This document shows positions 54,162 to 63,599 of a DNA stretch of 64,000 nucleotides, one piece after another. The notes under the pieces were generated by a model. It was not told the origin of the DNA. It saw nothing but the letters and a program-made list of their open reading frames with translations, and did not search any database. The number at the start of each line of letters is the position of its first letter. Positions within the stretch are counted from its first letter, which is position 1. The position numbers and the translations under genes were made by a program. Source of the DNA: Rhizorhabdus phycosphaerae (GTDB taxonomy: Bacteria; Pseudomonadota; Alphaproteobacteria; Sphingomonadales; Sphingomonadaceae); assembly GCF_011044255.1 (NCBI RefSeq), contig NZ_CP049107.1, forward strand, positions 1,736,001-1,800,000. Direction: 5' to 3'.

Positions 54162-55187
54162 ATGGCCGCTTCGTTTCTCCGCCCGTTGCTGGCGCCCCTC
54201 TGGGCGGCGCAGATTCTGACGGGCGCACGGTCCTTTCTCGACAATCCGCTAATCGGTTCGCGACGCCTCAATCGGCGTGGTCTGCACGCGTGGCGGGTGG
54301 AAACGGCAAACGCCATGGCCGAACGCCGCAGGTCGCGGCTCGCCGGACTGGTGCGCCCTGACGACCGCGCAGCGTTCGAGCGGGACGGCTATGTGTGCAT
54401 CCCCGATTTCCTGCCCACCGACGTCTTCGCAGCCCTCAGACAGGGCGTGACGGACTGGCAAGGTCCGGCGCGTGAGATGGTCCAAGGCGACACGATCACG
54501 CGCCGCTATGCGATCGATCCCGGCGCCGTCCGCGCCGTCCCGGCATTGGCGGCCTTTCGCGACGACAAGCGCTGGCGGGGGCTGGCACGCTATGTGTCGG
54601 GCTTCGACATCGAACCGCTGCTCTACGTGCAGAGCATCCTGAGCCAGCGTCGCGCGGCACCATCCGATCCACAGACCTGCCTCCATGCGGACACCTTCCA
54701 TCCGTCGATGAAGGCATGGCTATTCCTTCAGGACGTCTGTTCCGAGGACGGGCCGCTGACCTATGTCCCAGGGTCGCATCGACTGACACCGGAGCGTCTG
54801 GCATGGGAAAGGCGCCGGAGCCTCGAGGTGCGCGACAGTGGCGACTTCCTCTCGGCGCGGGGATCGTTCCGGATCGAACGCGACGAACTGGCCGCGCTCG
54901 GCCTTCCGGAACCGACCGCCTTTACCGTTCCGGCCAACACGCTGGTGGTCGCCGACACCTTCGGCTTCCACGCGCGCGGCACCAGCAGTCGCCCCAGCAC
55001 GCGCGTCGAGATCTTCGCCTATAGCCGCCGCAACCCGTTTCTGCCCTTCCTGGGGCTCGACCCCTGGAGCCTTCCCGGCGTAGCGGAGCGACGGATTCCT
55101 TTGCTTTGGCTCACCCACGACATTTATCGTCGCTGGATCGGTCAGCCCTGGGCGAAGGCCGGGTTCAAGAAGCCCGGCGACGAGTGA
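54162..55187 (+). CDS. Phytanoyl-CoA dioxygenase (PhyH) family 2OG-Fe(II) oxygenase
   Basis: A 341-residue oxygenase with the Fe ligands in CLHADTFHPS near residue 170 (HxD) and a distal His in FGFHARGTSSRP near residue 267, followed by the RVEIFAYSR arm. The central LFLQDVCSEDGPLTYVPGSHR stretch is typical of PhyH proteins. It starts nine bases after kdsB. Hydroxylation of a sugar or its carrier is likely from the context; the substrate is unknown. Confidence 0.8.
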   Translation: MAASFLRPLLAPLWAAQILTGARSFLDNPLIGSRRLNRRGLHAWRVETANAMAERRRSRLAGLVRPDDRAAFERDGYVCIPDFLPTDVFAALRQGVTDWQGPAREMVQGDTITRRYAIDPGAVRAVPALAAFRDDKRWRGLARYVSGFDIEPLLYVQSILSQRRAAPSDPQTCLHADTFHPSMKAWLFLQDVCSEDGPLTYVPGSHRLTPERLAWERRRSLEVRDSGDFLSARGSFRIERDELAALGLPEPTAFTVPANTLVVADTFGFHARGTSSRPSTRVEIFAYSRRNPFLPFLGLDPWSLPGVAERRIPLLWLTHDIYRRWIGQPWAKAGFKKPGDE

Positions 55188-55231
55188 AACCCGCCATTCC
55201 ATCCGCTGTCGAACAGCCTTAGGGGACACAT

Positions 55232-56416
55232 ATGACATCGGACGTTTCAGAGCATGTGCGCATGCTGGACCCTTTCGGCTTCTTCATCGGCCAGAGCAGC
55301 GCGATCGTCCCGCTGGGCGGCGTCGAGCGCAGCCTGGACACGCGTTACGCCTTCCATACGCCCTATGTCGAATTCCAGCCCGGCCGCGTGGTCTTCCGCC
55401 TGCGCTTCGATCGGCTCCGGGCAAGCTTCGGCGAGTTGCGGGTCAATGTTAACGCCTTCATTCCCGGAAGCGGCCGCGATGCCATCTTCGTCACGTCGGC
55501 CCGGGTCAATCTTCATGACGCAGCAGCGGTGGCGCGCGGCCTGACCATCAGCTTCATGAGCGTCGCCGGCGCGACCTATGCCGCCTATGGCTATTGCACC
55601 GAGGGCACCGATGCCCGCGCCGAGGGACTGACGATCGAGGCCGAGCAGCTGGAAACAGCCGATCCGGCCACCGCGCAACGCCCCCTTCTTCCGAGCAAAT
55701 TCGGCGCCGGGCAGTTGCAGGCCCCCACCCGCCTGATCGCGTCGGAACCGCCATCCTTCGCCTATCCAGTGTCGCAGGCGATCACCGACACGCAACTGCA
55801 AGAGCCGGATTTCGAGCGGTGGAAAGGCCAGCTTGGCGACCATGTCGGCACGCCCGAGCAGTCCTGGACGCTCGCTTTTGCGGCGCAGGCGCTGCGCAGC
55901 TATGGCCTGCTCGAACCCGGCGCCCGTGGAATCTGCTGGGGGCCCGAATGCCGGGCGCTCGCACCGGTGTTTGCCGACGCCGGCTGCAGCGCGCTTCTGG
56001 CCGAGGCCGCGCCGATCTCCGGTGACGCAGGGATCGACTGGCACGCCTTTCCCTGCCGGCGGCTCGATGCCCGCGCGGATTCTCCGATCGAACTGTTGCC
56101 GCTCGCCGATGAAGCACCCGACCAGCGGGGTTTCGACTTTCTGCTGAGCCTGGGAGCCGCCAATCAGGGCTATGCGGACGGCAACACCGCGAACATGCTT
56201 CTGGAGATGATGTCGGTGCTGCGCCCGCGCGGCGTCGCGGTGCATATGCTGCTCCTGTCAGGCAGAACTACCGCCACGCCCGGGGCCCTGCCGCGCGGCG
56301 AGGTCGAGCGGCTCGCCGTCACGTTGCTGTCCCGGGGCTTTTCCGTCGCCCAGCTCAACTTCGAAGGTGCGGAGGATCTCGACCGACCCTTCGGCCTCGT
56401 CCTCCGCAAGGACTGA
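55232..56416 (+). CDS. Methyltransferase-fold paralogue with degenerate SAM site
   Basis: A 394-residue protein with the same layout as the protein at 50762: an N-terminal beta-rich domain (RYAFHTPYVEFQPGRVVF, ELRVNVNAF) then a methyltransferase-like domain (WTLAFAAQALRSYGLL). In the place where the paralogue has GFGVGIEPL it reads CWGPECRAL, and the ATDL acid motif is missing, so SAM binding is doubtful. It may act as a partner or regulator of the active enzyme. Last of the kds-linked genes, seven bases before ybaK-like. Confidence 0.65.
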   Translation: MTSDVSEHVRMLDPFGFFIGQSSAIVPLGGVERSLDTRYAFHTPYVEFQPGRVVFRLRFDRLRASFGELRVNVNAFIPGSGRDAIFVTSARVNLHDAAAVARGLTISFMSVAGATYAAYGYCTEGTDARAEGLTIEAEQLETADPATAQRPLLPSKFGAGQLQAPTRLIASEPPSFAYPVSQAITDTQLQEPDFERWKGQLGDHVGTPEQSWTLAFAAQALRSYGLLEPGARGICWGPECRALAPVFADAGCSALLAEAAPISGDAGIDWHAFPCRRLDARADSPIELLPLADEAPDQRGFDFLLSLGAANQGYADGNTANMLLEMMSVLRPRGVAVHMLLLSGRTTATPGALPRGEVERLAVTLLSRGFSVAQLNFEGAEDLDRPFGLVLRKD

Positions 56417-56423
56417 ACGGTCA

Positions 56424-56897
56424 ATGAGCCTCGACTCCGTGCGCGCCTTCCTCGCGCAGCATGCACCCGATCTGGAGATCATCGATCAGGGCCGAAGCAC
56501 GGCAACGGTCGCGGAGGCGGCCGAGACGCTCGGGGTGCTCCCGGGGCAGATCGCCAAAACCCTGTCGGTACGTATCGGGGAAAGGCGGTTGCTCGTCGTT
56601 GCGCGCGGCGATGCGCGGCTGGACAATCGCAAGACGAAGGACGCATTGGGCGACCGGCCCCGGATGCTGGAGGCCGAGGAAGTGGAAGCGCTGACCGGCC
56701 ATCCGGTCGGCGGGGTCTGCCCGTTCGGGCTCACCCATCCGCTGGCGATCTACTGCGACATATCCTTGCGTGACTTCGACATCGTCTATCCGGCAGCCGG
56801 GTCGCGCACGGCATCGGTGGCGCTGACGCCGGCTCGTCTTGCAGAGCTTACCGGCGCCACATGGGTGGATGTCTGCCAGTCCCCGGCCAAGGCATGA
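56424..56897 (+). CDS. YbaK/EbsC family aminoacyl-tRNA deacylase
   Basis: A 157-residue protein homologous to the editing domain of prolyl-tRNA synthetase that removes wrongly charged amino acids (Cys-tRNA-Pro type). Visible motifs are GVLPGQIAKTLSVRIG near residue 35, ARGDARLDNRKTKDALG near 58, and GHPVGGVCPFGL near 90. The start at 56424 lies seven bases after the paralogue gene, so it may be transcribed with the kds cluster without sharing its function. Confidence 0.88.
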   Translation: MSLDSVRAFLAQHAPDLEIIDQGRSTATVAEAAETLGVLPGQIAKTLSVRIGERRLLVVARGDARLDNRKTKDALGDRPRMLEAEEVEALTGHPVGGVCPFGLTHPLAIYCDISLRDFDIVYPAAGSRTASVALTPARLAELTGATWVDVCQSPAKA

Positions 56898-56926
56898 AAA
56901 AAGCCGGCGAACAGCGTCCGCCGGCT
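56897..56926 (-). terminator. Rho-independent terminator of the MliC-type gene
   Basis: On the minus strand AGCCGGCG (56926-56919) pairs with CGCCGGCT (56909-56902) around a 9-nt loop, then a run of T's (56902-56897). It ends the leftward lipoprotein transcript and abuts the stop of the ybaK-like gene. Confidence 0.9.
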
Positions 56927-56949
56927 CGATTCGTGGAGAAGAGTGGAAT

Positions 56950-57330
56950 TCAGGCCTTGCAGCTCTGCGCCGCCTTGCCCGGCATGGCGATTTCGACCTG
57001 CGGGCCATCGCCGCTCACCGAAAGGCCTTCCGCAACATAGGGCTTGCCCGGGGCCTCGGCCTTGAGCTGGGTGCCGGTCTCGCTCTTATCCTTCTTCAAC
57101 ATGGCGGTGTTGTTGCTGAAGAAATCGACATAGACGAGCGCGCCGTCGGTGCAGCGATAGGTGCGGCTCTGCGTGACCATGGGCGGAAGCTCGACCGGCG
57201 CCGCGGCGTTCAGCGCCTTCGCGTCGGGATCGTCGCCCCCAGCGGTAATCGTTTCGGGCTTTCCGCATGCGGTCAGCATAAGTGCCGTTCCGAGGACGGC
57301 GGCGGTGATGAAGCGGGAATGATTTTGCAT
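56950..57330 (-). CDS. MliC-like lipoprotein (lysozyme inhibitor fold)
   Basis: A 126-residue lipoprotein with lipobox LTAC (Cys near 22). The MliC-type signature YRCTDGALVYVDFFSNNTAML starts near residue 58, and a late Cys in QSCKA would pair with the first Cys of the domain. Family members block C-type lysozyme at the cell surface. Leftward, ended by the terminator at 56897-56926. Confidence 0.8.
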   Translation of the reverse strand: MQNHSRFITAAVLGTALMLTACGKPETITAGGDDPDAKALNAAAPVELPPMVTQSRTYRCTDGALVYVDFFSNNTAMLKKDKSETGTQLKAEAPGKPYVAEGLSVSGDGPQVEIAMPGKAAQSCKA

Positions 57331-57435
57331 AGCGCTCTGTCTCTTGCGGGCCTTGTGTGCACTGCGTCAAGTATCGCGCTGGCATGAAGGCCCCATGAAC
57401 GGAAACTTTTTATCGCAACCGGCGCCCTTCCGGCA

Positions 57436-57933
57436 TCATTGCTGCAGGCAAGGGCGCATCGCCATCCATCGCTCGAGCTTCGATGCGAAGCCGAGAGTAT
57501 AAGCCGGACTGCTTGACGGAAGGTCGAAAAGGCGGATTTCTGCCAGTTCAGTCATCATCTTCCGGCCCAGTCGAGCAGCCGTAGCGCCATTGAAGCCGAC
57601 CGCGCGGAGACGCGGCAGCGTTCCGACCAGAGCAACGAGATCGTTCACGCGATGGTCCCGTATCGCAGCATCGAGACTGCCGCAGCGCAGCGCATCCGCA
57701 ACGACGTCCCACAGCCCGATGCCGGCGTCGAGGAGCTGTACCAATCTGTCTTCATAGCTGCGCTCGTGCAGCCCCTCGATGCCGGCAACGGCCCCGGCCA
57801 GCTTCCAGAACTGGTTTTGCGGATGCGCATAATAGCGATCCGCCCGCAGCGATGCCTCGCCGGGCAGGCTGCCAAGCAGCAGCAATCGGGTGTCCGCCCG
57901 CACCACGGGAGGAAAGCTGGCCTTGCGCGTCAT
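57436..57933 (-). CDS. DNA-deoxyinosine (hypoxanthine) glycosylase, uracil-DNA glycosylase superfamily
   Basis: A 165-residue base-excision repair enzyme. Motif A appears as LLLGSLPGEASLRADRYY near residue 19 with HPQNQFWKL following, and the C-terminal motif is LPSSSPAY near 145. This matches the small-form deoxyinosine glycosylases of the superfamily. The start is uncertain: MTRKASFPPVV at 57933 fits the domain edge, and longer ATG starts exist up to 57969. No good ribosome site is visible. Confidence 0.8.
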   Translation of the reverse strand: MTRKASFPPVVRADTRLLLLGSLPGEASLRADRYYAHPQNQFWKLAGAVAGIEGLHERSYEDRLVQLLDAGIGLWDVVADALRCGSLDAAIRDHRVNDLVALVGTLPRLRAVGFNGATAARLGRKMMTELAEIRLFDLPSSSPAYTLGFASKLERWMAMRPCLQQ

Positions 57934-58011
57934 GGCCATGAAGCTGGGCATGACCAGGGCCCAACACAAGCTATGTTGGCAATGGGCAGCGCTCTCGGCT
58001 AGGCAGGCGCC

Positions 58012-59010
58012 ATGCTACGTCAGACCATTGCCCCCGATGCCATCTCGCTGATCGGCAACACCCCGCTCGTCCGCCTCAAGGGCCCGAGCGAAGCGACCGG
58101 CTGCGACATCCTCGCCAAATGCGAGTTCATGAACCCGGGCGGGTCGGTCAAGGACCGGGCCGCGCTCGCGATCATCACCGATGCCGAGGAACGCGGCCTG
58201 ATCGCCCCCGGCGGGGTGATCGTCGAAGGCACCGCCGGCAACACCGGCATCGGCCTGGCGCTGGTGGGCAATGCACGCGGCTATCGGACGATCATCGTCA
58301 TGACCGACACGCAGAGCCAGGAGAAGCAGCAGACGCTTCGCGCGCTGGGCGCCGAACTCGTGCTGGTCGCCCCCACCGCCTACTCCAACCCCGCCCATTA
58401 TGTGCACACCTCGCGCCGCATCGCCGAGGAAACGCCGGGCGCGCTGTGGGCGAACCAGTTCGACAACACCGCCAACCGCCTGGCCCATATCCGTACCACC
58501 GCACCGGAAATCTGGGCCCAGACCGAAGGGCGGATCGACGGCTTCACCTGCGCCGTCGGCACGGGCGGCACGCTGGCGGGCGTCGGCCTGGGCCTCAAGT
58601 CGTTCAACGAAGACATCGTGATCGGACTGACCGATCCGCACGGCGCCGCGCTCTACAATTATTTCGCGCATGGCGAGCTGAAGGCCGAAGGGTCGAGCGT
58701 TGCCGAGGGGATCGGCCAGAGCCGCATCACCGCCAATCTCGACGGCGCACCGGTCGACACGCAGTTCCGCATCTCGGACGAGCAGGGTCTGGAACAGGCC
58801 TTCGCGCTGCTGGAACAGGAAGGCCTTTGCGTCGGCCTGTCCTCGGGCATCAACGTCGCGGGCGCCATCGCGCTGGCGCGGGAACTCGGCCCCGGCAAGC
58901 GCATCGTCACGATCCTGTGCGATCCGGGGATGCGCTACCTCTCGTCGCTCTTCAACCCCGCCTGGCTCGAATCCAAGGGGTTGCCGGTACCGGCCCTCCT
59001 GCGGCGCTGA
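58012..59010 (+). CDS. cysK: Cysteine synthase A
   Basis: Pyridoxal-phosphate enzyme that makes cysteine from O-acetylserine and sulfide. The 332-residue protein has the PLP Lys in NPGGSVKDRAAL near residue 46, EGTAGNTGIGLALVG near 75 (substrate loop), CAVGTGGTLAGVG near 182, and LSSGINVAGAI near 283. It stands divergent from the DNA glycosylase with a short intergenic region. Confidence 0.92.
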   Translation: MLRQTIAPDAISLIGNTPLVRLKGPSEATGCDILAKCEFMNPGGSVKDRAALAIITDAEERGLIAPGGVIVEGTAGNTGIGLALVGNARGYRTIIVMTDTQSQEKQQTLRALGAELVLVAPTAYSNPAHYVHTSRRIAEETPGALWANQFDNTANRLAHIRTTAPEIWAQTEGRIDGFTCAVGTGGTLAGVGLGLKSFNEDIVIGLTDPHGAALYNYFAHGELKAEGSSVAEGIGQSRITANLDGAPVDTQFRISDEQGLEQAFALLEQEGLCVGLSSGINVAGAIALARELGPGKRIVTILCDPGMRYLSSLFNPAWLESKGLPVPALLRR

Positions 59011-59152
59011 GCGCCAGCGCCGCGCCATCCGGATACCGCACTATGCACGGTCAAGCCTCGCTCGTCGCCGGGCGGGTCGAGGGCCCGTGCAGATTGTCGA
59101 TTGACCTGTGCGCAGGGCTGACGGAAAAACAGACCATGGGGAAGCAAGCCTG

Positions 59153-59383
59153 ATGCATCGCGTGCGGATCGGCATAACCGGCCTCGCCGTGGTGTTCCTC
59201 ATCGTCCTCTTCGCGGCCGCGATCGTCGGCTTTCATACGAAGGACAGAAGCGAGGAGGCCAATCTGGCCTCTGCCGCCAACAGCACCGCACCCTCGGGCG
59301 ATCCGCTGGCCGAACTCGGAGTCGCCCCCGGCGGCACGATCGGCGAGACCAGCCCCGCGCCCCCGGAACCGACTCAGCCCTGA
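59153..59383 (+). CDS. Small single-span membrane protein of unknown function
   Basis: A 76-residue protein with one membrane segment (GITGLAVVFLIVLFAAAIVGF) near residues 7-27, followed by a low-complexity outer part rich in A, S, P, E and G. The ATG at 59153 follows GGGGAAG. No family recognised. It lies between cysK and the dcw cluster and may belong to neither. Confidence 0.55.
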   Translation: MHRVRIGITGLAVVFLIVLFAAAIVGFHTKDRSEEANLASAANSTAPSGDPLAELGVAPGGTIGETSPAPPEPTQP

Positions 59384-59747
59384 TCCTATCGCAGGGGGAC
59401 ACAGCCCCGCAGTCCGCGCTCCCCGCCCGTCCCGGTTCGTTACCGGGGCGGTACATGGCTTTTCCCTAGACTTATCCACAGGCCCATCCCCGTGCATCTA
59501 CGGCGGATTCCGGCGCTTTGTGCGTTCCGCATGCCATGGCCAGGCCCTGACCATCCCCCGAAATCCACAGCTCAAACCATGCTGAACCACGAAATGGTAT
59601 AAAAACCCTTTGTCAAACCAAGGCGATCCAAGTACATCCTAATGGTGCAATGGGGTGGGGAGTATCGCCCTACGCATCGACGCCTTTCGCAGCTCTCCGA
59701 GCGGCATGGCGCCAGCGGTTCTCCCCTCAGAAAACGGGGTTCGTTCG
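59384..59747 (+). promoter_or_regulatory. Upstream region of the dcw cluster with a DnaA box and candidate promoter
   Basis: About 360 bases without a gene. A perfect DnaA box TTATCCACA lies at 59472-59480. A hairpin CCCGGTTCGTTACCGGG is present near 59430. A candidate promoter is TTGTCA (59610-59615), 17 bases, TACATC (59633-59638). After it comes TGGGGTGGGG (59651-59660), which resembles the TGGG repeats bound by MraZ. I see no other ORF of interest here. Confidence 0.4.
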
Positions 59748-60275
59748 GTGGCGGCGGGTGGTGCGGTCTTCAATGACGTTCACATGAACGGCGTGGACCT
59801 TAAGGGGCGCGTTTCGCTCCCGGCTGCCTTTCGTCAGACCATCGAAATCCGTTGTGGCTCAGGCAAGGTTGCCTCCGGTCTCGAAAAGACGCTGCGTATG
59901 ACGCGCCACCCCTCGCTGCCCTGCATCGAGGTCAGCGACGGTCTGCAGATTGCCGAGACCGAGGAGCAGATGACCGCGCATGCCGCCCGCGTGTCCGAGC
60001 AGACGGGCGAGCTGATGGGCGACATCCTCGATCGTCTCGAGGCGGAAGCCTTCCCGCTGATGAAGGACGTCAATTTCGACGCGGCGGGCCGCATGATTCT
60101 GCCGGAACGGCTGCGCTCCAAGGCGAGCATCACCGGTGACGCCTTCTTCGTCGGCCGCGGCCGGCGCTTCCGCATCTGGAGCCCCGACATCCTCCGCGCC
60201 ACGCCAGGCGGCGAGTCCGAGGAAGTGATCGAAGAGATGGAAGAGCTTCTGGCGAAGCGGAAGGAGCGCGGATGA
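59748..60275 (+). CDS. mraZ: MraZ, dcw cluster regulator
   Basis: DNA-binding repressor of the dcw cluster, 175 residues from GTG at 59748. It shows the duplicated MraZ signature: [16 protein letters not shown] near residue 18 and [16 protein letters not shown] near residue 108. The start is uncertain; a GTG at 59655 would add 31 residues with no family likeness. It overlaps rsmH by four bases. First gene of the cluster. Confidence 0.85.
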   Translation: MAAGGAVFNDVHMNGVDLKGRVSLPAAFRQTIEIRCGSGKVASGLEKTLRMTRHPSLPCIEVSDGLQIAETEEQMTAHAARVSEQTGELMGDILDRLEAEAFPLMKDVNFDAAGRMILPERLRSKASITGDAFFVGRGRRFRIWSPDILRATPGGESEEVIEEMEELLAKRKERG

Positions 60276-61240
60276 CCGCAGCAGCTCCCCACATCCCGGT
60301 ATTGCTCGACGAGGTTTTGGCCGGCCTCGCTCCGGGGCCGGAGGAAATCCATGTCGACGGCACTTTCGGCGCTGGCGGCTATACGCGCGCCATCCTTGGA
60401 CAGGGCGCGCGCGTCTACGCCTTCGATCGCGATCCCGACGCGATCGCCGAGGGCAAGCCGATCGAGGAAGCCGCTGGCGGCAGGCTCACGCTCGTGCCCG
60501 AGCGCTTCTCGCGCATGGCGGAGGCTCTGGCAGAGCATGGCGTCGCACAGGTCGACGGCGTGACGCTCGACATCGGCGTGTCGTCGATGCAGCTCGATCG
60601 CGCCGAGCGCGGCTTCTCCTTCCAGTCCGATGGTCCGCTGGACATGCGGATGGAGCAGGACGGCATGAGCGCCGCGGACTTCGTCAACACCGCCGACGAA
60701 GCCGAGATTGCCGACGTCCTTTATGAACTAGGCGAAGAGCCCCGCGCGCGCCGTGTGGCACGCGCGATCGTGCAGGCGCGTCCGCTGTCGCGGACGGGGG
60801 AACTGGCCGAGGTCGTCCGGCGGGCCCTCGGCCACCGCCCGCACGAGAAGAAGGATCCGGCGACCCGCACCTTCCAGGCGATCCGCATCCACCTCAACGC
60901 CGAGCTCGACGAACTCGAACAGGGGCTCGCTGCGGCCGAACGCGTCCTGAAACCGGGCGGGCGGCTTGCCGTCGTGTCCTTTCATTCGATCGAGGACCGG
61001 ATCGTAAAGCGTTTTCTGCGCGAGCGCAGCGGGGCCAATCCCGCCGGTTCCCGCCACCTTCCAGATGCGCGCGCCGGGGGGCCGCGTCCCAGCTTCGAGG
61101 CCGTCGCCAAGCCCGTCCGCGCGGGCGAGGCCGAGATTGCCCGAAATCCCCGGTCCCGGTCCGCCACGCTTCGCGTCGCGCATCGGACCGAGGCCTCGCC
61201 ATGGGGTCTCAGCGTAAAGAAAGAAGGACGTCAGGGATGA
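60272..61240 (+). CDS. rsmH: RsmH, 16S rRNA (cytosine-1402-N4) methyltransferase
   Basis: Methylates C1402 in the decoding centre of 16S rRNA. The 322-residue protein starts [13 protein letters not shown] and has the SAM motif [15 protein letters not shown] near residue 28. [18 protein letters not shown] follows near residue 103 and [17 protein letters not shown] near 232. Start and stop overlap mraZ and ftsL by four bases each. Confidence 0.96.
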   Translation: MTAAAPHIPVLLDEVLAGLAPGPEEIHVDGTFGAGGYTRAILGQGARVYAFDRDPDAIAEGKPIEEAAGGRLTLVPERFSRMAEALAEHGVAQVDGVTLDIGVSSMQLDRAERGFSFQSDGPLDMRMEQDGMSAADFVNTADEAEIADVLYELGEEPRARRVARAIVQARPLSRTGELAEVVRRALGHRPHEKKDPATRTFQAIRIHLNAELDELEQGLAAAERVLKPGGRLAVVSFHSIEDRIVKRFLRERSGANPAGSRHLPDARAGGPRPSFEAVAKPVRAGEAEIARNPRSRSATLRVAHRTEASPWGLSVKKEGRQG

Positions 61241-61863
61241 TCACGACCCGCTTCAAGGAGGTGGTCTGGACCGGAGGCATCTGTGCTGCCGCCCTGACCT
61301 TCTACATGATTTCGCAGACGGTCGCAGCGAAGCGCGCCGAACTCGCCAGCGTCGAGCGCAAGATCGCCATGACGCAGCAAGACATTCGCGAGCTGCGCAC
61401 GCAGATCGACACGCGCGGCGGTCTCGCGCAGATCGAGCAGTGGAATCAGCATGTCTACGGGCTGCAGGCGCCGGGGCCGGAGCAGTTCGCGGCCAGCTCG
61501 GTGCGACTTGTGGCCATGACGCAGCCGCAGGGCCAGCCCGCCCTGCAGCTCGATCCGCAGATCGTCGCCAGCCATGGCGCGGTGAGCAAGGTCAGCTTGA
61601 ACCGGATCGAGGATGTTGCGGACGGCGCGACGCGGGCCAAGCCGGCCGCGCCCGCGCCACTGCCGGCCCCGGCGGTCGAGCAGCCACGCATCCGGACGGC
61701 CAACTACGTCCAGGCAAAGCCTTCTCCGCTGGCAGAGCAGACCCCGTCTCCGGTGCATGACGTCGCGCTGCGCAAGATCGCCAAGCACGAGAGTCTGGGG
61801 GACGACTTCCTCGACGGGCTGGTCGACGACCGGTCGGCGCGCAGCCGCAAAGGCAAGCAATGA
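61237..61863 (+). CDS. ftsL: FtsL-like cell division protein
   Basis: A 208-residue bitopic membrane protein in the ftsL position between rsmH and ftsI. One membrane segment ([22 protein letters not shown]) lies near residues 9-30, followed by a coiled-coil helix ([21 protein letters not shown]) typical of FtsL. A longer Pro/Ala-rich C-terminal extension follows, common in sphingomonads but absent from enterobacterial FtsL. Family naming rests on position and topology. Confidence 0.75.
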   Translation: MITTRFKEVVWTGGICAAALTFYMISQTVAAKRAELASVERKIAMTQQDIRELRTQIDTRGGLAQIEQWNQHVYGLQAPGPEQFAASSVRLVAMTQPQGQPALQLDPQIVASHGAVSKVSLNRIEDVADGATRAKPAAPAPLPAPAVEQPRIRTANYVQAKPSPLAEQTPSPVHDVALRKIAKHESLGDDFLDGLVDDRSARSRKGKQ

Positions 61864-63599
61864 ACGCGCCTGCGGCCGGGCTCAACCCGCCGCGCGACCG
61901 CGCCCTCGTCAAGACCGGCCAGACCGTCCAGATCGCCCATGAACGCCTCATGGTGCTCATGCTGCTGTTCGGTCTGCTGATCGGCGTCATCGCCCTGCGC
62001 CTGCTCTATCTCGCCATTTTCGACGGCCCGGACCGGTCGGCGGTCGCGGCGGCGAGTGGCCGGCGCGGCGAAATCGTCGATCGCAACGGCACCGTCCTCG
62101 CCTCGACCATTCGCGGCGTGAGCCTCGCGATCCGCCCGCCGCTGCTGATCGGCGACAAGGACCATCTCGCGATGGAACTGGCGCGCCTCTTTCCGGGCCG
62201 GAGCGTCGACCAGTTCCGGCGCATCCTCCACAGCAAGCGCAAATTCGTCTATCTCGAGCGGGGGGCGACACCGGCGATGATCCATGCCGTCCGCCTGCTC
62301 GGCGAACCCGGCATCGAAGAAGTCCCGGAACCCAAGCGCTTCTATCCCCAGGGCACGATGGCCGCGCAGGTCATCGGCTATATGGATATTGGCGGCGTGC
62401 CCGTCAGCGGCATGGAGGCCTTTCTCGACAAGCGCCTGACGAGCGCCGCCGGCAACGGGCAGCCGGTGGAGTTGTCGATCGACAGCCGCGTCCAGGCCGC
62501 TCTCGAAAGCGCCATCCGTAAGCAGGCCGAAAAGCATTTCGCGGTCGGCGGCGCGGGTATCGTGCTGGACGTGCACACCGGCGAGGTGATCGCCATGGCG
62601 TCGCTGCCGGTGTTCAATCCGAACGCGCCGGGGCTCGTTCCCGTCGGCACCGATCCGTTGCGCCCGGATGCCCGCTACAATCGCGCCATCAGTTCGGTCT
62701 ACGAACTCGGCTCCACCTTCAAGGTGCTGACGATGGCCAATGCCATCGAAAATGGCGTGATCACCGATTTCGGCCGTCGCTACGACGCGACCGCGCCGCT
62801 CAAGGTCGGCGGCTTCACGATCCGCGACGACCATCCGCAGAAGCGCTGGATGTCGGTCCCCGACATCCTGATCCATTCGTCCAACATCGGCACCGCCCGC
62901 ATCGCCGAGGAGCTTGGCCCCGATCGGACCCAGGCCTTCTTCCGCAAGCTGGGTTTCGATCGCGCCGCCGACCTCGAACTGGGCGCGCGGGGCAAGCCGC
63001 TGTGGCCCGGCTATTGGGCGCGGACGACGGTCATGACCGTCGCCTATGGCCACGGCATCGCGGTCAGCCAGCTCCACCTCGCCAACGCCTATGCCGCCAT
63101 GGTCAATGGCGGCATCATGCGCCCCGCGACCTTGCTCAAGCTGGCGCCCGGGCAGGCGCCGAAAGGCGAGCGCGTGATCTCCGAGGAAACGAGCCGCCGC
63201 ATCCGCCAGCTGATGCGCCTCGTCGTCAAGGAAGGCACCGGCCGCAACGCCGACATTCCCGGCCTGCGCGTCGGCGGCAAGACCGGCACCGCAGAGAAGA
63301 ATCTCAACGGTCGCTACATCCACAACAGTCTCGTCACCACCTTCGCGACCGCCTTCCCGATGGACGCGCCGCGTTACGTGGTGATCGTCACGATGGACGA
63401 GCCGCAGGGCATCCCGGAAACCTATGGCTTCCGGACCGCCGCATGGACCGCACTGCCAGCCGTCAAGAATGTCATCGCGCGGATCGGCCCGCTGCTCGGC
63501 GTGATCCCGGATCCGAGCAAGGACATCGACGTGTCCGACCTGATGCCGTTCGTCTACAAACCCGAGAAGAAGGACGAAGGCGTCCATGCGGTTGACTGA
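61860..63599 (+). CDS. ftsI: FtsI/PBP3, septal peptidoglycan transpeptidase
   Basis: Class B penicillin-binding protein that cross-links peptidoglycan at the division septum. The 579-residue protein has one membrane segment (LMVLMLLFGLLIGVIALRLL), a pedestal domain, and the transpeptidase domain with SxxK in GSTFKVL near residue 283, SxN in HSSNIG near 340, and KTG in GGKTGTAEK near 476. It overlaps ftsL by four bases and murE by 14. Confidence 0.96.
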   Translation: MNAPAAGLNPPRDRALVKTGQTVQIAHERLMVLMLLFGLLIGVIALRLLYLAIFDGPDRSAVAAASGRRGEIVDRNGTVLASTIRGVSLAIRPPLLIGDKDHLAMELARLFPGRSVDQFRRILHSKRKFVYLERGATPAMIHAVRLLGEPGIEEVPEPKRFYPQGTMAAQVIGYMDIGGVPVSGMEAFLDKRLTSAAGNGQPVELSIDSRVQAALESAIRKQAEKHFAVGGAGIVLDVHTGEVIAMASLPVFNPNAPGLVPVGTDPLRPDARYNRAISSVYELGSTFKVLTMANAIENGVITDFGRRYDATAPLKVGGFTIRDDHPQKRWMSVPDILIHSSNIGTARIAEELGPDRTQAFFRKLGFDRAADLELGARGKPLWPGYWARTTVMTVAYGHGIAVSQLHLANAYAAMVNGGIMRPATLLKLAPGQAPKGERVISEETSRRIRQLMRLVVKEGTGRNADIPGLRVGGKTGTAEKNLNGRYIHNSLVTTFATAFPMDAPRYVVIVTMDEPQGIPETYGFRTAAWTALPAVKNVIARIGPLLGVIPDPSKDIDVSDLMPFVYKPEKKDEGVHAVD

